DNA from: Blastocatellia bacterium
GTDB taxonomy: Bacteria; Acidobacteriota; Blastocatellia; Chloracidobacteriales; Chloracidobacteriaceae
Assembly (NCBI GenBank): GCA_019695185.1
Contig: JAIBAN010000019.1
Coordinates: forward strand, 28,068-92,067
Length of the DNA stretch: 64,000 nucleotides
Direction: 5' to 3'
In this document: positions 16,240-24,826 of the stretch, one piece after another
Position numbering within the stretch: position 1 is the first letter of the stretch
Layout: each line of letters opens with the position of its first letter
Notes under the pieces: model-generated
Database searches by the model: none
What the model saw: only the letters and a program-made list of their open reading frames with translations
What the model was told of the DNA's origin: nothing
Translations under genes and position numbers: made by a program

Positions 16240-17511
16240 ATGACCACCGACCGCGAACCACCCTTCACTGATGACCGCCCTGCACCTCCGCGAGTTTGTC
16301 ATGCCTGCGGAATGCTAACCCCTTCCGATATTCCCCGCTGCCTGGAATGCGGGGCCTGGACTCCCGAAGCCATTGAAGAAATCAAGGCTGCCCGGTTTGT
16401 GGATGTGCTGCGCGAACGGAAAGCCTTCTACAGTTATGTTTTTTTCTGGGTCAACATTGGGGTCTTTATTTTAATGGCGGTGGCGGGGGGAGCCACGGAC
16501 CCGGCGGTTTTGCTTGGGTTCGGGGCGAAAGAAACCACCTTGATTCAAAGCGGTGAATGGTGGCGGCTGGTCACTCCGATTTTTTTACATATCGGATTGC
16601 TTCACTTGGCCATCAACAACTATGCACTCTGGGGCATTGGTCCCCAATTGGAAGTTTTGTACGGACCGGCTCGTTTTTTTGTAATTTATGTTCTGACCGG
16701 AGTCGGGGCCATTGTCGCCAGTTTTTTGTTTACTCCGGGAGTCAGTGCCGGATGTTCCGGGGCGCTGGTGGGCATGATTGGGGTTTTTGCGGGATTCGTG
16801 CTGCGTTACAGGGGTGAGATTCCGGAACTGCTCCGGCGGCATATTCAGTCCAGAGTCTTTTTTATCATCGTTTTGAACGTGGTCCTGAATTTCATGGTTT
16901 CAGTGGCGGATGTTTCCGGTCACGCCGGAGGGTTTCTGCTGGGAGTCGCCGCCGTCTGGGTGATTCCTTTTCAACGGATTGGTGAAAAAGGGGAAAAAAC
17001 ACTGTGGCGGGCGATTCAGGTGGTGTGTGCGTTGGTCCTGCTGGTGCCGGTTGTGATGGGCATCATCCGATACGATGGACCGCGCCTTCCGACCAGACCG
17101 ATGCATATTGTCACAGGGCTGGTGACTCTGGTTCCGGGCATGTGGGGGAGTTATTGGGAAGGCCCGACCGGAGAGTTTCTGGTTGCCTTCAATCAGGCTG
17201 AGGCTGTCTATAAACTGTTGAACCAGACACTCCATAAACCTGACAAAGAGGCGCTTCCCCGGATTCTTCAACTCAATCAGGAGGCCCAGAGAGAACTCCG
17301 GCAGACTCCTCCCATCAGTCGTTCTGCCGGTGTTTTATGTGCTCGTACACTCGACCTGTTGCGCGAGCAGGAGGTGCTGTTACAGGCTCCTGACCTGCCA
17401 GGGGATGCACTCCAGAAAAACCATGACGTCTTTATCAAGCTGAAGCGTGACTGGCTGGCCACTGATGGCAAGCGGATGGGGCTGGTTGATACGGATGAGC
17501 CGCAGCAGTAA
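16240..17511 (+). CDS. Rhomboid intramembrane serine protease with N-terminal zinc ribbon
   Basis: The 423-residue protein begins with a zinc ribbon (Cys20, Cys23, Cys34, Cys37) followed by a rhomboid core. The catalytic Ser173 lies in GCSG (171-174) and the catalytic His228 in VSGHAGG; the GEWWRLVTPIFLHIGLLHL stretch is the usual helix-1/loop-1 region. Both dyad residues are present, so it should cleave membrane substrates. A soluble C-terminal region of about 150 residues has no recognised domain. No Shine-Dalgarno is visible; the start codon follows a nonamer array ending CTTCTGA. Confidence 0.9.
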   Translation: MTTDREPPFTDDRPAPPRVCHACGMLTPSDIPRCLECGAWTPEAIEEIKAARFVDVLRERKAFYSYVFFWVNIGVFILMAVAGGATDPAVLLGFGAKETTLIQSGEWWRLVTPIFLHIGLLHLAINNYALWGIGPQLEVLYGPARFFVIYVLTGVGAIVASFLFTPGVSAGCSGALVGMIGVFAGFVLRYRGEIPELLRRHIQSRVFFIIVLNVVLNFMVSVADVSGHAGGFLLGVAAVWVIPFQRIGEKGEKTLWRAIQVVCALVLLVPVVMGIIRYDGPRLPTRPMHIVTGLVTLVPGMWGSYWEGPTGEFLVAFNQAEAVYKLLNQTLHKPDKEALPRILQLNQEAQRELRQTPPISRSAGVLCARTLDLLREQEVLLQAPDLPGDALQKNHDVFIKLKRDWLATDGKRMGLVDTDEPQQ

Positions 17512-17667
17512 TTGAGGATTGAGAACTCCGGAATTGAGAATTAAGAAAGTGGTTCTCAGTTGAAAAAGAGAAGTATAGGTCAGTACAATCATTTTTCTGA
17601 TTGAGAACCTTGGTTGAAGCAATTCTCAATTCTCAATTCTCAATTCTCAATTCTCAATTCTCAATTC
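17510..17667. repeat. Inverted pair of ATTGAGA heptamer arrays
   Basis: Left arm 17510-17544 (degenerate AATTGAG, overlapping the rhomboid TAA) and right arm 17621-17667 (six to seven TCTCAAT copies). The right arm ends 15 nt before the acyltransferase ATG and its translation gives a spurious SQFSILN repeat. Confidence 0.9.
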
Positions 17668-17682
17668 GAACTTCGAGGAACT

Positions 17683-18840
17683 ATGGCTCGACAACGCAAG
17701 CCGGGAACTGAACCAAAAATCGAAAAAGTAACCCCACTGACACCTGACCAGATGCTGCCGCTGCCTGCGAAAAAGCCCACCAAAACCCGTGTCCGGAGCC
17801 GGATTGTCCCGGTTTCCGCCGTTGGCACCGGAGAATCGTCCATGTTGACAGTGGTTCCGCCACCGGCAGCGGATTCGATTTTGTTACAGGTCGAAGCCCC
17901 TATTGTCGAAGCCCAGGTGGTTCCCAAACATAAAACGGCCAGCCAGCGTCTGGCAGCCAAAAAAGCCAGTCGTTCGGCTTTACCCCGCACGTTCACGAAA
18001 AGTTGGGCTTCCGCCATTTTCGACCCGTTTGTGGACGAAGAAGTGGACAAGCGGGTGCGTGAAGTGCCGACCTTTCTCAACGAGTATGGCTTTGACCCTT
18101 GGGGCTTGAATCCGTTGACGGCACGCTACGGGTACACGGTCTTCAAATGGCTCTACAAATATTATTGGCGGGTCCAGGTCACCGGTATCGAAAATGTTCC
18201 CAGCGGGCGGGTGCTTCTGATTGCCAACCATAGCGGCCAGATACCGATTGACGGCGTGATGATTAGTGTGGCGATGCTGCTCGAATCAAGTCCGCCGCGC
18301 ATCACCAGAGCCATGGTTGAACGCTGGTTTACGTCCATGCCGGTGGTGGGAAAATTCGTTGCCCGGCACGGCAGCATTGTTGGCGACCCCCTCAACTGTG
18401 AACGATTGCTCCAAAAAGGCGAAGCCATTCTGGTTTTCCCCGAAGGCATCCGGGGTTCTGGCAAAGTCTGGCGGGACCGATACAAATTGATGAAATTCGG
18501 GCTTGGTTTTATGCGACTGGCAATTGCCACCAATACGCCAATTGTACCCATTGGTGTCATCGGCGGCGAAGAGCAAGCCCCCAGCTTTGTTGACTTCAAA
18601 CCTCTGGCCAAAATGTTGGGATTGCCCTATTTCCCCATCACCCCGACCTTCCCCTGGTTGGGTGCCCTGGGCGTGATTCCGTATCCAACCAAATATCACA
18701 TCTATTTCGGCAAACCGCTCCATTTTCGGGGGGCGGCTGATGACCGGGACGAGGTGATTCAACGCAAGGTGGATGTCGTCAAAAAGTCCATCCGCGAACT
18801 GATTGACCGAGGGCTGGAAGAACGGGAAAGCATTTTTTAG
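17683..18840 (+). CDS. Lysophospholipid acyltransferase-family protein
   Basis: The 385-residue protein has a basic, proline-rich N-terminal extension (about 1-110) and a PlsC-type acyltransferase domain (about 160-370). Motif I is NHSGQIPIDG, motif II is around SMPVVGKFVARHGSI, and motif III is FPEGIRGSGK; the spacing of His and Asp in motif I is that of the MGAT/LPLAT subgroup rather than strict HX4D. It would acylate a lysophospholipid or other acceptor at the membrane. The ATG at 17683 is chosen because GAGGA precedes it and the upstream frame is array sequence. The TAG stop shares bases with the following heptamers. Confidence 0.85.
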   Translation: MARQRKPGTEPKIEKVTPLTPDQMLPLPAKKPTKTRVRSRIVPVSAVGTGESSMLTVVPPPAADSILLQVEAPIVEAQVVPKHKTASQRLAAKKASRSALPRTFTKSWASAIFDPFVDEEVDKRVREVPTFLNEYGFDPWGLNPLTARYGYTVFKWLYKYYWRVQVTGIENVPSGRVLLIANHSGQIPIDGVMISVAMLLESSPPRITRAMVERWFTSMPVVGKFVARHGSIVGDPLNCERLLQKGEAILVFPEGIRGSGKVWRDRYKLMKFGLGFMRLAIATNTPIVPIGVIGGEEQAPSFVDFKPLAKMLGLPYFPITPTFPWLGALGVIPYPTKYHIYFGKPLHFRGAADDRDEVIQRKVDVVKKSIRELIDRGLEERESIF

Positions 18841-18961
18841 GACTGAGGACTGAGGACTGAGGACCGAGTCAGAATAATTTGGCCAGTTGAAAATGAAGTT
18901 TTACTACATCCCGGAAAGCTGTTGATTCTTCCTCAGTCCTCAGTCCTCAGTCCTCAGTCCT
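18839..18961. repeat. Inverted pair of AGGACTG heptamer arrays between convergent genes
   Basis: Left arm 18839-18868 starts inside the acyltransferase TAG stop; right arm 18931-18961 overlaps the 3' end of the prolyl oligopeptidase gene. The spacer is 62 nt. Each gene, read into the element, meets TGA in the heptamers. Confidence 0.9.
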
Positions 18962-20991
18962 TGGTTGAGTTCCGCACAGATAAAGCTCAAAAAATCCACC
19001 GCTTCTTCAATCCGTTTGGCGGTTGGTTTGCCCACACCGTGCCCGGCCTGGGCTTCCAGCCGGAGTAAAATCGGGTGCGGCCCAACCTGGGCGGCTTGCA
19101 GGAGCGCCGCCATTTTGCGGGCGTGGAGCGGGTCCACCCGTGTGTCGGATTCAGCCGTCATCAACAAAACCGCTGGATACACAGTTCCCGGCTTGACCTG
19201 ATGATACGGTGAATAGGCCCGCAGCCAGCTAAAATCAGCCGGTTCGTCGGCGCAGCCGTATTCGGGAATCCAGGTTCGGGCAATCAAAAAGAGGTGATAG
19301 CGGAGCATGTCGAGGAGCGGCACCTGACAGACCACCGCCCGAAAGAGGTCCGGGCGCTGGGTCAACACTGCTCCGACCAGCAACCCGCCGTTGCTCCCGC
19401 CGTTGATAGCCAGTTTTTCCGGAGTCGTGTATCCGGTTTGGATTAAATGCTCCGCCGCACTGATGAAATCATCAAAAACGTTCTGCTTCCGTTGTTTCAT
19501 ACCGGCTTCGTGCCAGCTTTCGCCATATTCGCCGCCGCCGCGCAGGTTCGGCAACGCATAGATAAAGCCGGCGTCCAGCAGGGCCAGGTAGGAACCCAGA
19601 AATTCCGGTGTCCGGCTGATATTGAAACCGCCGTAGCCGGTCAGAATCGTCGGATTGGTGCCGTCCGGTTGTAATCCCTTGCGATGAACCAGAAACATTG
19701 TCACCCAGGTACCATCCTTGCTCGGATAGCGGACCTGCTTGATGTCATAGCGGCTGGCATCAAGCGCCGGAGCCTGGATTCCGGCAAACAGACGGCTTTC
19801 CCCGCTGGCCAGATTTTCCTGCCGGACCATCATTGGTGTGATGAATGAGGTGAAGCTGAAAAACAGGTCCGGGTCATTCCATTCACCGCTCATCACGGAA
19901 ACCGTTCCGAGGCCAGGCAGTTCAAGCTCCCGTTCGAATTGGCCATTCAGGTCAAAAATCCTGATTTTGGAGTGTGCCTGTTCCAGAAACCGGCAGACCA
20001 GTTTGCCGCCCACCACGCCACTTGCTTCAAGCAGGCAATGGCCTTGGGGAATCAATTCGCGCCAGGGTTCGCGGGGGCGTTCCAGGTCCACTGCCATGAC
20101 CCGGTAGAATGGTGCCTGCCAGTTGGTCCGCAGATAGAGCGTGGTGCCGATGATTTCCCCGCTGAAGGAAGCGTCCAGATTTTCCACCAGGGGAAAAAAT
20201 CCTTCATTTCGGGTCCGGTCGCAAATGTAGACATCCTGAATGTCAAAGGTCCGCGAAGCCGTCACAAGTAAAAACCGGCCATCGGGAGACAAATGAGCAT
20301 CCAGATATTCTTCCGGCTTGCGGTCTGCTCCGAAAACCAGCGGGTCGGTTTCAGGGTCAGACCCCAGTTGATGAAAGAACAGACGCCGGTTGTAATGTTC
20401 CTGTCCGGGCGGGACACTGCCGGGTTTGGGATAACGGGTATAGTAAAAACCGCTTCCATCCGGCAGCCAGGCCATTGAGGCGTAGCGGGTGAAAGGAATT
20501 GCGTCCGGGAGCAAGGTTCCCGTGGCTACTTCCAGCACCGCAAGAGTGCTCATTTCGCTGCCGTTGCTCGAAAGGCCAAAGACGACTTTGGTTCCGTCAG
20601 GCGACGGCACCCACCAGTCGAGCGTCACGGTTCCATCGCTGCGGTTTTGATTGGGGTCAACCAAAATCGTTTCCGTTCCGCTTGTGCGGTCACGACAGAC
20701 CAGCACTGCCTGATTTTCCAGGTCCGTGCGGCGGGTGTAAAACAGTCTGTCAGGCCGGACTGCCGGAGGTGCCACGGCTCCCAGCCGGGCAATCCCCGTC
20801 ACAAATTCCCGGAGGAACTCCCGTCCGGGCAACGCATCCAGATAGGCCCGCGAATAGGCATTCTGGGCGGCAGTCCAGGAACGGACCCGTTCTGTTTTGC
20901 CGTCTTCCAGCCAGCGGTAAGGGTCGGCAATCTGATTGCCGTGATAGGTGTCAATGATTTCTTCGATGGGTGTGATGGGAGGCGGAAGCAT
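18940..20991 (-). CDS. Prolyl oligopeptidase (S9A)
   Basis: The 683-residue peptidase cleaves after proline in short peptides. It has the N-terminal DPYRWLED signature, a beta-propeller region, and a C-terminal hydrolase domain with catalytic Ser533 (GGSNGG), Asp616 (SDTRVDP) and His651 (AGHGVG). No signal peptide is visible, consistent with cytosolic forms. The last codons (GLRTED) and the TGA stop are supplied by AGGACTG heptamers. The start codon directly abuts a CCCTGAA array that faces the divergent lipid kinase. Confidence 0.95.
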   Translation of the reverse strand: MLPPPITPIEEIIDTYHGNQIADPYRWLEDGKTERVRSWTAAQNAYSRAYLDALPGREFLREFVTGIARLGAVAPPAVRPDRLFYTRRTDLENQAVLVCRDRTSGTETILVDPNQNRSDGTVTLDWWVPSPDGTKVVFGLSSNGSEMSTLAVLEVATGTLLPDAIPFTRYASMAWLPDGSGFYYTRYPKPGSVPPGQEHYNRRLFFHQLGSDPETDPLVFGADRKPEEYLDAHLSPDGRFLLVTASRTFDIQDVYICDRTRNEGFFPLVENLDASFSGEIIGTTLYLRTNWQAPFYRVMAVDLERPREPWRELIPQGHCLLEASGVVGGKLVCRFLEQAHSKIRIFDLNGQFERELELPGLGTVSVMSGEWNDPDLFFSFTSFITPMMVRQENLASGESRLFAGIQAPALDASRYDIKQVRYPSKDGTWVTMFLVHRKGLQPDGTNPTILTGYGGFNISRTPEFLGSYLALLDAGFIYALPNLRGGGEYGESWHEAGMKQRKQNVFDDFISAAEHLIQTGYTTPEKLAINGGSNGGLLVGAVLTQRPDLFRAVVCQVPLLDMLRYHLFLIARTWIPEYGCADEPADFSWLRAYSPYHQVKPGTVYPAVLLMTAESDTRVDPLHARKMAALLQAAQVGPHPILLRLEAQAGHGVGKPTAKRIEEAVDFLSFICAELNQGLRTED

Positions 20992-21143
20992 TCAGGGTTC
21001 AGGGGGTTCAGAGTTCAGGGTTCAGGTTGTTTTTCATTGTCCACAGCGAATTCCTGATTGTCCAATGGCGGAAAGCGGAAAATTGTTGTATCAAGAGTCC
21101 TGCTGCCCAGAAACCCTGAACCCCGAAACCCCGAAACCCTGAA
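20992..21143. repeat. Inverted pair of CCCTGAA arrays spanning a divergent promoter region
   Basis: Left arm 20992-21026 (TTCAGGG copies) and right arm 21110-21143 (CCCTGAA/CCCCGAA copies) reach exactly to the start codons of the two divergent genes, so both genes have the same ACCCTGAATG start context. The 84-nt spacer must hold both promoters unless they lie inside the arms. Confidence 0.9.
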
Positions 21144-22015
21144 TGAACACCCTCACCATTCTGAATCCGACTGCCGGGCATGGCAAAACCCGCAAATATC
21201 TGTCGGTACTACCTGATTTGCTGACCCGGAACGGCTTATCCAATCGAATTGAACTCAGCCGCAGTTCAGAGCACATCCGGCAGATGGCAGAGGAGGGAGC
21301 CCGTGCCGGGCTTGATATGGTGATTGTCTGCGGTGGTGACGGAACCATCCATCATGCCATCAACGGATTGCGCGGTTCGCGCACGGCTCTGGGGATTTTA
21401 CCACTTGGCACCGGCAATGATTTTGCCCGCACGCTGGGCATTCCCTGGGAGGTTGAACAAACCTGCGCCATGCTGGGACGTGGCCGAATCCAGGAAATTG
21501 ACTTGGCGGATACCGGAGGCTGCGTCTATGCCTGCATTGGCAGTGTCGGCTTTGACACGGCGGTGCTGAAACGGGCCAACCAAAGAAAATTCTGGCTGCG
21601 GGGGCCTTTGATTTACACCTATGCAATTTTTGGAACGCTCTTAACCTACCAGCCCAAGCGGCTGAAACTGACCCACGACGGAGGGGTCTTTGAAGACGAA
21701 GTGATGTTTGCCGTGGTGGGAAACACCATGCAGTATGGCGGCGGCATGCGGATTGTCCCAGGGGCCGACCCGTCTGATGGCTTGCTTGATGTCTGCATCG
21801 TGCGCCGGATGAGCAACTGGGATTTAATCAAAACCTTTCCCCAGGTTTTTCGCGGAGGGCATGTCTCCAATCCGAATGTGGTCATGTTCCGGTCGCAAAA
21901 GGTGGAACTTGATTCCGACGAGCCGATGGAACTCTTTGGCGATGGTGAATATCTGGAAAACACACCGTCGGAAATCCGGGCGCTGCGGGGTGCCCTGCGG
22001 GTGGTGATTCCCTGA
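21143..22015 (+). CDS. Diacylglycerol/lipid kinase (YegS/DgkB family)
   Basis: The 290-residue lipid kinase contains the diacylglycerol-kinase catalytic domain: the NPTAGHGK start, the nucleotide-binding GGDGT (64-68) and PLGTGNDFAR (87-96). The C-terminal beta-sandwich ends with the DGEYLENTPSEIRALRGAL stretch typical of the family. It would phosphorylate diacylglycerol or a related lipid, consistent with membrane lipid metabolism alongside the acyltransferase on the other side of prolyl oligopeptidase. No Shine-Dalgarno exists; the first A of the ATG is the last base of a CCCTGAA heptamer. Confidence 0.92.
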   Translation: MNTLTILNPTAGHGKTRKYLSVLPDLLTRNGLSNRIELSRSSEHIRQMAEEGARAGLDMVIVCGGDGTIHHAINGLRGSRTALGILPLGTGNDFARTLGIPWEVEQTCAMLGRGRIQEIDLADTGGCVYACIGSVGFDTAVLKRANQRKFWLRGPLIYTYAIFGTLLTYQPKRLKLTHDGGVFEDEVMFAVVGNTMQYGGGMRIVPGADPSDGLLDVCIVRRMSNWDLIKTFPQVFRGGHVSNPNVVMFRSQKVELDSDEPMELFGDGEYLENTPSEIRALRGALRVVIP

Positions 22016-22056
22016 GTTTTCCATCCTGAATTGATTTGAAGAAGGAGTTGGACTGT

Positions 22057-23121
22057 ATGCGGCAGGCCCTGGCAATTGTTTTGTTGTTTGTCCTGACAAC
22101 GATGCCCCTGGCCGGGCACCTCCGGCAGGACGTTCCAAAGTGGGAAACCGGTCTGGTTGAATCTTTGCAAAAACTCGCCGCCGAGCAGGGATTTTCAGGT
22201 GTTGTTTTGATTGCGCAAGGCAATCACATCTTTGAAAAGAGTTGTGGATTTGCCGATGTACACAAAAAGACTGCCATCCAGAACCATACCAAATTTTACA
22301 TTGCCTCAATGACCAAGCAATTGACGGCAACCGCAATCCTCAAACTGGAAGAGCAGGGAAAACTGTCGGTTTCGGACCCGCTCACCAAATATTTGAAAAA
22401 CGTCCCTTCAGACAAAGCGGAACTGACCCTGCACCACCTGCTTTCACATTCTTCCGGCTTGGCTCAAAATTATGCGGCTGATGGCATCACGCAACGTGAA
22501 AAAGCCATTCAGATGATGCTCAAAAACCCACTTGTTCACCGTCCCGGAGAAAAATTTACCTATAGCAATGACAACTATTCACTGTTGGCCGCAGTTGTCG
22601 AAATTGCCTCCGGCACATCGTATGAATCGTTTCTGCAGGAGAATTTTTTGACGCCGTTGAACATGTCGGAAACCGGCTTTTGGGGCAGGCTGCCAGCCCC
22701 CAAACAACCTCGCATTGCCGAGGTTTTGAAAAAAATTGGAAAAGACGTTGCGATGCCAAACTGGGGGTTTCGTGGCGCGACTGGAATGTATTCAACTGCT
22801 CACGATCTTTATTTGTGGCAACAGGCGTTGTTTGAAGGCAAAATTCTCAAACCGGCCGGTCGGGAAAAACTCTTTGCCCCTTATTTTCAAACCTCACGAG
22901 GGATGCACGGGTATGGCTGGTTCCGCAGCAAAACCGCTGACGGAAAAGATGTGCTATGGACTGCCGGTTCAGAGGATTTTGGGCACAATGGTCTGATGCG
23001 GGTGTATGGCGACGGCACGGTTGTCGTCGTGCTTTCAAATGCCGGAACCATTGCCGGCAAACAGGCGCGGGATGTTGCACTTGGTGAAATTGAGAGAATC
23101 GTCTGGAACAACGGGAAGTGA
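22057..23121 (+). CDS. Serine beta-lactamase-like hydrolase (class C/PBP4* type), exported
   Basis: The 354-residue protein has a signal peptide (about 1-20) and a beta-lactamase/transpeptidase fold. Active-site motifs are SMTK (84-87, nucleophile Ser84), YSN (169-171) and a C-terminal GHNG in place of the KTG triad. These features match the broad family of esterases, D-aminopeptidases and class-C-like enzymes rather than proven antibiotic-resistance enzymes. The start is the ATG preceded by GAAGGAG; an in-frame TTG further upstream overlaps that site and is rejected. Confidence 0.88.
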   Translation: MRQALAIVLLFVLTTMPLAGHLRQDVPKWETGLVESLQKLAAEQGFSGVVLIAQGNHIFEKSCGFADVHKKTAIQNHTKFYIASMTKQLTATAILKLEEQGKLSVSDPLTKYLKNVPSDKAELTLHHLLSHSSGLAQNYAADGITQREKAIQMMLKNPLVHRPGEKFTYSNDNYSLLAAVVEIASGTSYESFLQENFLTPLNMSETGFWGRLPAPKQPRIAEVLKKIGKDVAMPNWGFRGATGMYSTAHDLYLWQQALFEGKILKPAGREKLFAPYFQTSRGMHGYGWFRSKTADGKDVLWTAGSEDFGHNGLMRVYGDGTVVVVLSNAGTIAGKQARDVALGEIERIVWNNGK

Positions 23122-23178
23122 CTGTTGACTGAAGTTGGAAATCATGTTGATACCAATTCAAAGGAGCGTGAAAGACGC

Positions 23179-23745
23179 ATGAGTACAGTTGATGACGCAA
23201 TCAAAACCATGATTCAAAATCTGGCTGTGAAAACCGGCAAAACCCTTGAGCAGTGGGTTGAGATTGCCCGCACCACAGGAAAAACCAAACATAAAGAGCT
23301 GCTCACGCAACTCAAAACCGAATATGGATTGACTCACGGCTATGCCAATCTGGTTACTTTGAAAGCACTTGAAGCCACAGCCGCCCCATCGGTAGCCGAC
23401 GAAGACGACCCGATTGCCGCTCAATATACCGGCAATAAGGCTGCCCTTCGTCCGATTTACGATGCGTTGGCAACCGCTATCAAAGGTTTTGGGGATGATG
23501 TTGAGTTTGCTCCGAAAAAGGGGTACGTGAGTTTGCGGCGCAAAAAACAGTTTGGTCTGATTCAGCCAACCACCGCGACCAGGGTGGATGTCGGTATCAA
23601 CTGCAAAGGCATGGAATCAACCCCAAGACTTGAACCCTCCGGCAGTTTCAATGCCATGGTCAGTCACCGCGTTCGGGTTTCAAGCCAGGATGAGGTGGAT
23701 GGCGAACTCATTGGATGGCTGCGCAAAGCTTATGAAGCATCCTGA
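23179..23745 (+). CDS. DUF4287/DUF5655-domain protein
   Basis: The 188-residue cytosolic protein has two parts that I recognise as domains of unknown function: an N-terminal DUF4287-like region (about 5-65, containing GKTLEQWVEIARTTGKTKHK) and a C-terminal DUF5655-like region (about 75-185, with GYVSLRRKKQFGLIQP and SSQDEVDGELIGWLRKAY). AGGAG lies about 13 nt upstream of the chosen ATG; a longer in-frame start at 23125 is not supported. It ends 19 nt before the nucleotidyltransferase-like gene, which suggests co-transcription. Confidence 0.75.
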   Translation: MSTVDDAIKTMIQNLAVKTGKTLEQWVEIARTTGKTKHKELLTQLKTEYGLTHGYANLVTLKALEATAAPSVADEDDPIAAQYTGNKAALRPIYDALATAIKGFGDDVEFAPKKGYVSLRRKKQFGLIQPTTATRVDVGINCKGMESTPRLEPSGSFNAMVSHRVRVSSQDEVDGELIGWLRKAYEAS

Positions 23746-23764
23746 TTTTGTGGGAAAATGATGG

Positions 23765-24634
23765 ATGGAAACGCACTCAGGGGAAGGCATTGTGTTTGGA
23801 GTAACTGATACCGCGCCGGAAATGGCAGGTTTGCAACGAAAGTTATGGGCACAAATGCCTTTGGAACGGAAGTTTACCCAAATTGCCCGCCTTACTCGCT
23901 CAGTTCGCTCCCTGGCCCGCTATGGTATTGAGCTACACCATCCTGACTGGGATAGCCTGCAAATCAACCATGAGTTGCTCCGTCGGGTCTACGGAGACAG
24001 TATTTCACCGTTTCCACCGCCAACTACCGCCATGAATACTGTTGAATTGCCAGTCGCACTTTTTCCTATCGTTCGAGCCTGTGAAAAATTTGGGATTCGT
24101 TACCGGGTTGGCGGTTCATTGGCAAGCTCGTTATTTGGAGAACCGCGTGCCACCAATGATGCCGATGTGGTATTGGATTTGAAATCCGAAACGGTAGAGG
24201 TATTCGTGGCGGAAATCCAAAACGAATATGTGATTTTTGCGGACAGCCTGAAAAAAGCCATCGAGCGTGAAACCTGTCTCAATGCCCTTCATTCCGAGAC
24301 TGTCTTTAAAATTGACCTCTTTCCGCTGAAATCAAGACCCTATGACCAACAGGCCCAGCATCGGATGACAGTTGTTCCCATTGAACATGAAGGAACCGTC
24401 CTGGCCGTTTCGTTTGTGACGGCGGAAGATATGGTAATTGCCAAACTTGAGTGGTACCGCAAGGGCAATGAGGTTTCCGAACGGCAATGGCGCGATATTT
24501 TGGGCCTGCTCAAAACGGAAGCCGTGTTTCTTGATTACGATTACCTGGAACGTTGGACCACGGAACTCCATCTCCATGATTTGTATGAACGGGCATTGAC
24601 TGAGATTCAAGCCGGTGCCGACCCGAAGGCGTAA
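23765..24634 (+). CDS. Nucleotidyltransferase-like protein fused to its usual small partner
   Basis: The 289-residue protein has two parts. Residues about 1-90 look like a small helical protein (PLERKFTQIARLTRSVRSLA, then GIELHHPDWDSLQINHELL) of the kind normally encoded separately just upstream of such nucleotidyltransferases. Residues about 100-285 form a minimal nucleotidyltransferase domain with YRVGGSLASSLFGEPRATND followed by DADVVLDL (Gly-Ser and Asp metal ligands), as in AbiEii-like proteins. A GTG start at 23792 with AGGGGAAGG just upstream is an alternative to the ATG used here. Function is unknown; no canonical antitoxin is adjacent. Confidence 0.65.
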   Translation: METHSGEGIVFGVTDTAPEMAGLQRKLWAQMPLERKFTQIARLTRSVRSLARYGIELHHPDWDSLQINHELLRRVYGDSISPFPPPTTAMNTVELPVALFPIVRACEKFGIRYRVGGSLASSLFGEPRATNDADVVLDLKSETVEVFVAEIQNEYVIFADSLKKAIERETCLNALHSETVFKIDLFPLKSRPYDQQAQHRMTVVPIEHEGTVLAVSFVTAEDMVIAKLEWYRKGNEVSERQWRDILGLLKTEAVFLDYDYLERWTTELHLHDLYERALTEIQAGADPKA

Positions 24635-24826
24635 ATGCACATCCGCACCGAAACCCCGGCCAGACGTTGTGAAATCTGCCATCAGGCGGACCAGTTTGAC
24701 TCCGAAACAAACACCTGTCAGCGGTGCGAAAACCTCACTCACGGTTGGGTGGCATTAGAGCCAGAAACACTTCATCAAATTCCTTTCCCAACAATTCCTG
24801 AACCTGTTTCCACTGTTCAGGTTTGA
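24635..24826 (+). CDS. Possible small zinc-ribbon protein
   Basis: The ATG immediately follows the stop of the nucleotidyltransferase-like gene. The 63-residue product contains CEIC and CQRC, separated by 14 residues, a plausible four-Cys zinc site. GAAGG lies about 10 nt upstream of the start. Its last 30 codons overlap the end of the convergent gene on the minus strand. It may be a real small protein co-translated with the upstream gene or a chance frame. Confidence 0.4.
   Translation: MHIRTETPARRCEICHQADQFDSETNTCQRCENLTHGWVALEPETLHQIPFPTIPEPVSTVQV

Noticed and set aside
22057..23121. Antibiotic-resistance beta-lactamase
   Set aside because: The Ser-X-X-Lys and Tyr-Ser-Asn motifs fit the wider esterase/PBP family, and the terminal KTG motif is replaced by GHNG, so resistance is not supported.
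23765..24634. Classical AbiE toxin-antitoxin system
   Set aside because: The nucleotidyltransferase part is AbiEii-like at best, and no AbiEi-type winged-helix antitoxin is adjacent.
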